This document shows positions 60,225-64,000 of a stretch of 64,000 nt of DNA, piece after piece (within the stretch, counting starts at the first letter, position 1; each line of letters starts with the position of its first letter). The stretch is from positions 12,556,742 through 12,620,741 of the forward strand of contig JAMKCF010000003.1 of the NCBI GenBank assembly GCA_023634235.1. Reading direction: 5' to 3'. Origin of the DNA: Pisaster brevispinus. Taxonomy: Eukaryota > Echinodermata > Asteroidea > Forcipulatida > Asteriidae. Made by a program: the position numbers and the translations under genes. The notes beneath the pieces are model-generated. The model saw nothing but the letters and a program-made list of their open reading frames with translations, was not told the origin of the DNA and made no database searches.

Positions 60225-60500
60225 GCATGTCATGGCCGATCGGTCTAGTGGACTAGACTCAAGTTCTGGTAGCCGAGTCATCGGGGTGTGGGTTCGAATC
60301 CCGGTCATGGCACTTGTGTCCTTGAGCAAGACACTTTCATGTAACTATGATTGCTTCTCTTCACCCAGGAAGAACTGGTTCTTGTGATTGATTTAGCTTT
60401 GAGCGATACATACTTAGCAGCACAGGCTGTATACTCCCCAGGGAGCTGAGGAATGAAATAAATGTCCCAGTGACCGTGGTCATAATGTTTACGTGCCGTG
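60225..60500 (+). repeat. tRNA-Leu-derived SINE
   Basis: 60231–60311 follows a tRNA-Leu(CAA): TGGCCGATCGGTCTAGTGG (A box), GACTCAAGTTCTGGT (anticodon arm), GGGTTCGAATCCCGG (B box). The acceptor and T stems do not pair properly. After it comes TTGTGTCCTTGAGCAAGACA, a conserved tail word of many deuterostome SINEs, then about 170 bases ending GAATGAAATAAATG. The 3' end is approximate. Confidence 0.8.
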
Positions 60501-63500
60501 AGCGTCAACATTGGCAGATACAATCTCTATACAAGTGTCAATCTTATTTATTATTTTTAATGGACAGCGCTTTGAAGTGTTTTATGGACATGATGCTTTC
60601 AAACTGCACCCATTGTTATTATTTACATCCAAAACTCAGTATTCAAAATGTTGTCCGTAATGGCCGATTTCAGACACGATATTAGTCAATCAATCTCCAA
60701 TCAGCATTCTTACAATAGTGGATTTGATACAACACCTACGTAGATCCTTGTCATTTGATTGGAGGATTGTTGGTGATGCGGCATGCGGAATTTACTTAAC
60801 CCATTACATGACCTACGCCACAGATCGTCCCATCCTTTTTACTACTGCATGTCAGATCACACCGCATGCATCCTCGCGATGTACACAGCAGTACAAATGC
60901 CCTCAGAGTGGATGCCAAAACACAATCTTATACCATTTTGCTGCTATATTTTTCACCTCAAACCAACCATCTACTTGGATGTTATATAAAAACCGAAAAT
61001 GACTGTTTTGCATTTGGCAATGGAGAGAACATATTTTCAGTCGTTGAAAGAGTAAGTGATACATTCAACTCGGCTTCACCTTGGTGTACAGAACATTCCC
61101 TCCTTCACCTCAGTAAACTATTCTCACCATCTGTACTCATAAACATACATAATATTTGTACAATATTCTCTTACAAATGCTTTACATAATATTCACGAGT
61201 ATCACAATTTAATTTTTATACATTATACATAAATATATTATACTCATTTTGATTCCTTGTAAAAAAAATATTCAAAACACTTGCTTAATTGTTATGACCA
61301 ACATACTTGAAAATACACATTCACAGAAAAACAAAAGGACCAATGCTCTTAAAATGCATTACTTGTAAAAAACTACATGATACCTGACAGCAATGAGTTC
61401 CAGTTCTGTAAATTTAAGAGTTGAGAATATGTTTTGTACCGTCTCAATTAACCATCTTAGAAACCATTCATTTTTGTATAATAATCACAACATGCCAAAT
61501 CATGGCTAATATTGTTGATTTTGTACTATATTTTTGTCAGTAAAAAAAACCAAAAAAACACCAAACCAAACCAACTGTTATGTTTTACAAAAGTAATTAG
61601 TATGTCAAGATGGGAAACATTGGAAAATGTCACTTCTGGACATGACTGTCCCTACGACCTCTTTCTGTGAATGGAAGTAGGTCAAATCTTACAGCCATTT
61701 ACGGCCGCCATTTGTACAACAGGCTTGAGGCCCCTATGGTCTCTCAAGGGTTAAGATTGTTTATAAAGAGTTCCAGTTGAAGTAAGAGATTTCACCCAAA
61801 AAACAATTATGTTGTAGATTTTAATTCAGATGAAAAAAGAGTGCCTTCCAAGTTTTCAATCATTCCTGGGGCGCACAAAATCAAACAGTTTTTTTGAGCA
61901 CAGCGAGTCACGGTTTCAAATTTGTTTAATTATTGTGAAGTGAACTCGTTTAACAACACCCGCTTAATACAACAGGTTTCAAAAGTGAGACAGATGTGCA
62001 TGATTAGCAGTTGATGATTAGTGTATCTTGGGCCGTGCCCGAATTGGGGCTACGGCTACGGCTGTTGCTAACAGGAGTTGCTATGGGCAGCCTATGCGTC
62101 AACACTCGTTCACGTGACGATCAAACCGCAGCCACTAACACGGACACTGTCTCAGGGTCTAATTTCATAAAACTTGATCAGCAGGAAAATATTGTGCAGT
62201 AGATTTCTTTCCTGATCAAATAATAAGTGGGGGACCAGTCAACAACAATGAATATCAATACAGAATCTGGCTAGTAACCTGTTTTTGCTGAGCAAGGTAA
62301 GTTTGAAGCAAATGTACAACTGAATCTGCATAAATTAAAGCAAATACACAGTGTTGTGTATTTTTCAGATTGTACAGATACATAAATAGTTACTTTATTT
62401 TACTTGTCACTTCCAATGCAATGTTAATGATTCAAACAGCAAACTCTTACATAGTTCCTTGTATGAAAGAACACAACAGCAATAAAAACAACTGACCATT
62501 TTCCCTGGATGTCATTTAAAAATAAATTTGTTGGTACACATTTAAAACCATTTACCATTATTTGGCTCAAATTTAACCTGCGTATAAATAACTACATACT
62601 CCTTTGGTGAGTTTAAGAACAGCTAAGGAACCTCTGTGGATACATCACATTTAAGAAGAGATGATCTGCACATGGGTTTGGCTTCTACAACTAGGCAGCA
62701 TGCTTTGTTTTGTGTATAAATCAGGATGTGCAGGTCGGGTTGTCAGACATGTGTTAATGTAATCATTGAACTTGGCTATTCAGCGAGAGTGTGTGGAAAT
62801 GTCATCACAGAATGCCATCGCATGTGCTTCAGTTTGTGTTGGCAGGAGCTCAAGCAATGAGAGCCCCACACTACCTACGTGTAAGGCGTGGCATTTTCCC
62901 CAGTGACAATTAAAACCAAGCATGTATCCCAGCTTTTAAGGACGTGTTAATCATCTACAATATCTGTATTTGATTTACGGTTGGTAATGTTTGCTTATGT
63001 TCAAGAGGTGTACAAAACATCTCAAATGGGGGAGAAAGACTTCAAGTCCCAAACCTCACATTACAACGGTGTAAAATGCCAGAATTTTGATAAACTTCCA
63101 CCAAGAATTGTGTCAAAATTCAAAAAACATCCAATGTCGACCATTTCAAGTATATGGCTCTGTACATTTTTGTGCAGGAATTTTGTCTTTTAGTTCATTC
63201 CTGAACTTCAGTGATATTCAATCAAAACGGCGATGAAATTTAACCTTTTGACCGAGGCTAATTCCTCTTTGGTATGTACAGGGCATTTGTAGTTGATATC
63301 AAGTCACGCCGTGTTTTCAAATTTTGCTCTGAAAGAGTATCGGACAAAATGACATTTTAACGCAAGGCTAGAGACATGTATTTTTGTCCCAACATCTATT
63401 GAAATATGAGTGCATCCTAAAACTCAAAGTGACCTTTGATCCCCTCTGTAATCAGAGTCCACACACTCTGGTGTTGAATCTTGGAGGATTTCTAGCCAAA

Positions 63501-64000
63501 GACACTTTTCAGTTAGGGTTTAGGTTAAGGATGTTAAGTTCAAGAAATCTTGCAGGTTTAATTCTGTCCACTTCATCGAATACAGGGACAAAACGAATAC
63601 AAACATCCGCATAAAAAAAGAAAAAAAGATTACACCAAACCCCAAACTCAACCCTCAAATAGTGTGGGGGTAGGGCTTGGGGCTAGACATACCATCCTAA
63701 ACCTGTCTTAAAATGTTTCTGTTTGTTCAAGTGCTTTGAGTACCTTGTTGGTAGATACGCGCACTATATAAGACTATATATAATCAACACAGACCAGCAG
63801 TTTGGGTGTTTAGGGATGATCGATGTTGGACTTGGTAAGAGCACCTCTACAGTTAGAGTGAGCACCTCTATGGAATGAGACAATCTACCAAATAGCCCAT
63901 GAGAGCTGGTGTTAGTTTAAATTCTTGTATTGGCCCAAGTCATTCGGTGTCTGAATCGTTTGGTTGGGAGTCATTTTAGAGAGTCAGATTCCGTGTGTTT

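Larger units (their letters stand above)
56550..64000. other. 7.4-kb gene-free 3' flank
   Basis: No coding exon recognised on either strand. It holds the SETD6 3' end (AATAAA at 56581), GGGCCC-family copies (about 56600–56705, 57955–58418, 62155–62305), 'GGCTTTGGCTATGGC' repeat sequence at 57340–57480 and 59215–59405, the second GGGCCC family at 59915–60163, a tRNA-Leu-derived SINE at 60225–60500, and AT-rich unique sequence. It could include a 3' untranslated region of a gene beyond the window. Confidence 0.6.

Noticed and set aside
60231..60311. A functional tRNA-Leu gene
   Set aside because: Acceptor and T stems do not pair and SINE body sequence follows directly, without a terminator run of T.

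Overview
This is nuclear DNA from an animal, most likely an echinoderm. The genes are split by GT–AG introns with animal-type splice sites, and intergenic and intronic DNA is AT-rich and packed with short inverted-repeat elements. The histone H4 has cysteine where vertebrates have threonine ([10 protein letters not shown]), a substitution I recall from sea urchin H4. The 'GGGCCCAATTTCATAGAGC' repeat family and a tRNA-headed SINE also resemble repeats I associate with echinoderms. A sea star or close relative is my guess; the class cannot be proved from this window.

Seven protein genes can be reconstructed exon by exon. (1) 1848–2656, minus: histone H4 with one intron that uses a GC donor. (2) 4324–5502, plus: an H2A variant in three exons, divergent from H4, with an H2A.X-like tail ending SQSVEF. 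Neither gene has a histone stem-loop next to its stop codon, so both look like polyadenylated, replication-independent histone genes. (3–5) 7044–11324, 16518–23272 and 26809–31663, all plus: three tandem fatty-acid-binding-protein genes with the family's four-exon layout and identical intron phases (1, 0, 0). (6) 40580–50178, minus: a complete type I coronin in eight coding exons, 485 residues. (7) 50592–56549, plus: SETD6 lysine methyltransferase in nine exons, 472 residues, head to head with coronin across about 410 bases.

The gene-poor stretches (1–1847, 11325–16517, 23273–26808, 31664–40579, 56550–64000) and most introns hold mobile-element debris. This includes at least ten copies of the GGGCCC inverted-repeat family, a related family at 46.6 and 59.9 kb, twin 175-bp elements at 23.4 and 29.4 kb, a 1.45-kb element with TTAA ends inside a FABP intron, an 843-bp foldback inside a coronin intron, tRNA-derived SINEs, several tandem arrays, and many runs of nine or more G or C.

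The most unusual object is a near-perfect inverted dimer at 39439–39764. It is bounded by 14-bp direct repeats. Each arm carries a hammerhead-ribozyme-like core, then a 16-base hairpin identical to the histone mRNA 3' stem-loop with a CAAAGAG downstream element, then a long T tract. I could run no database searches; family names for repeats are inference, while the gene calls rest on translated exons.
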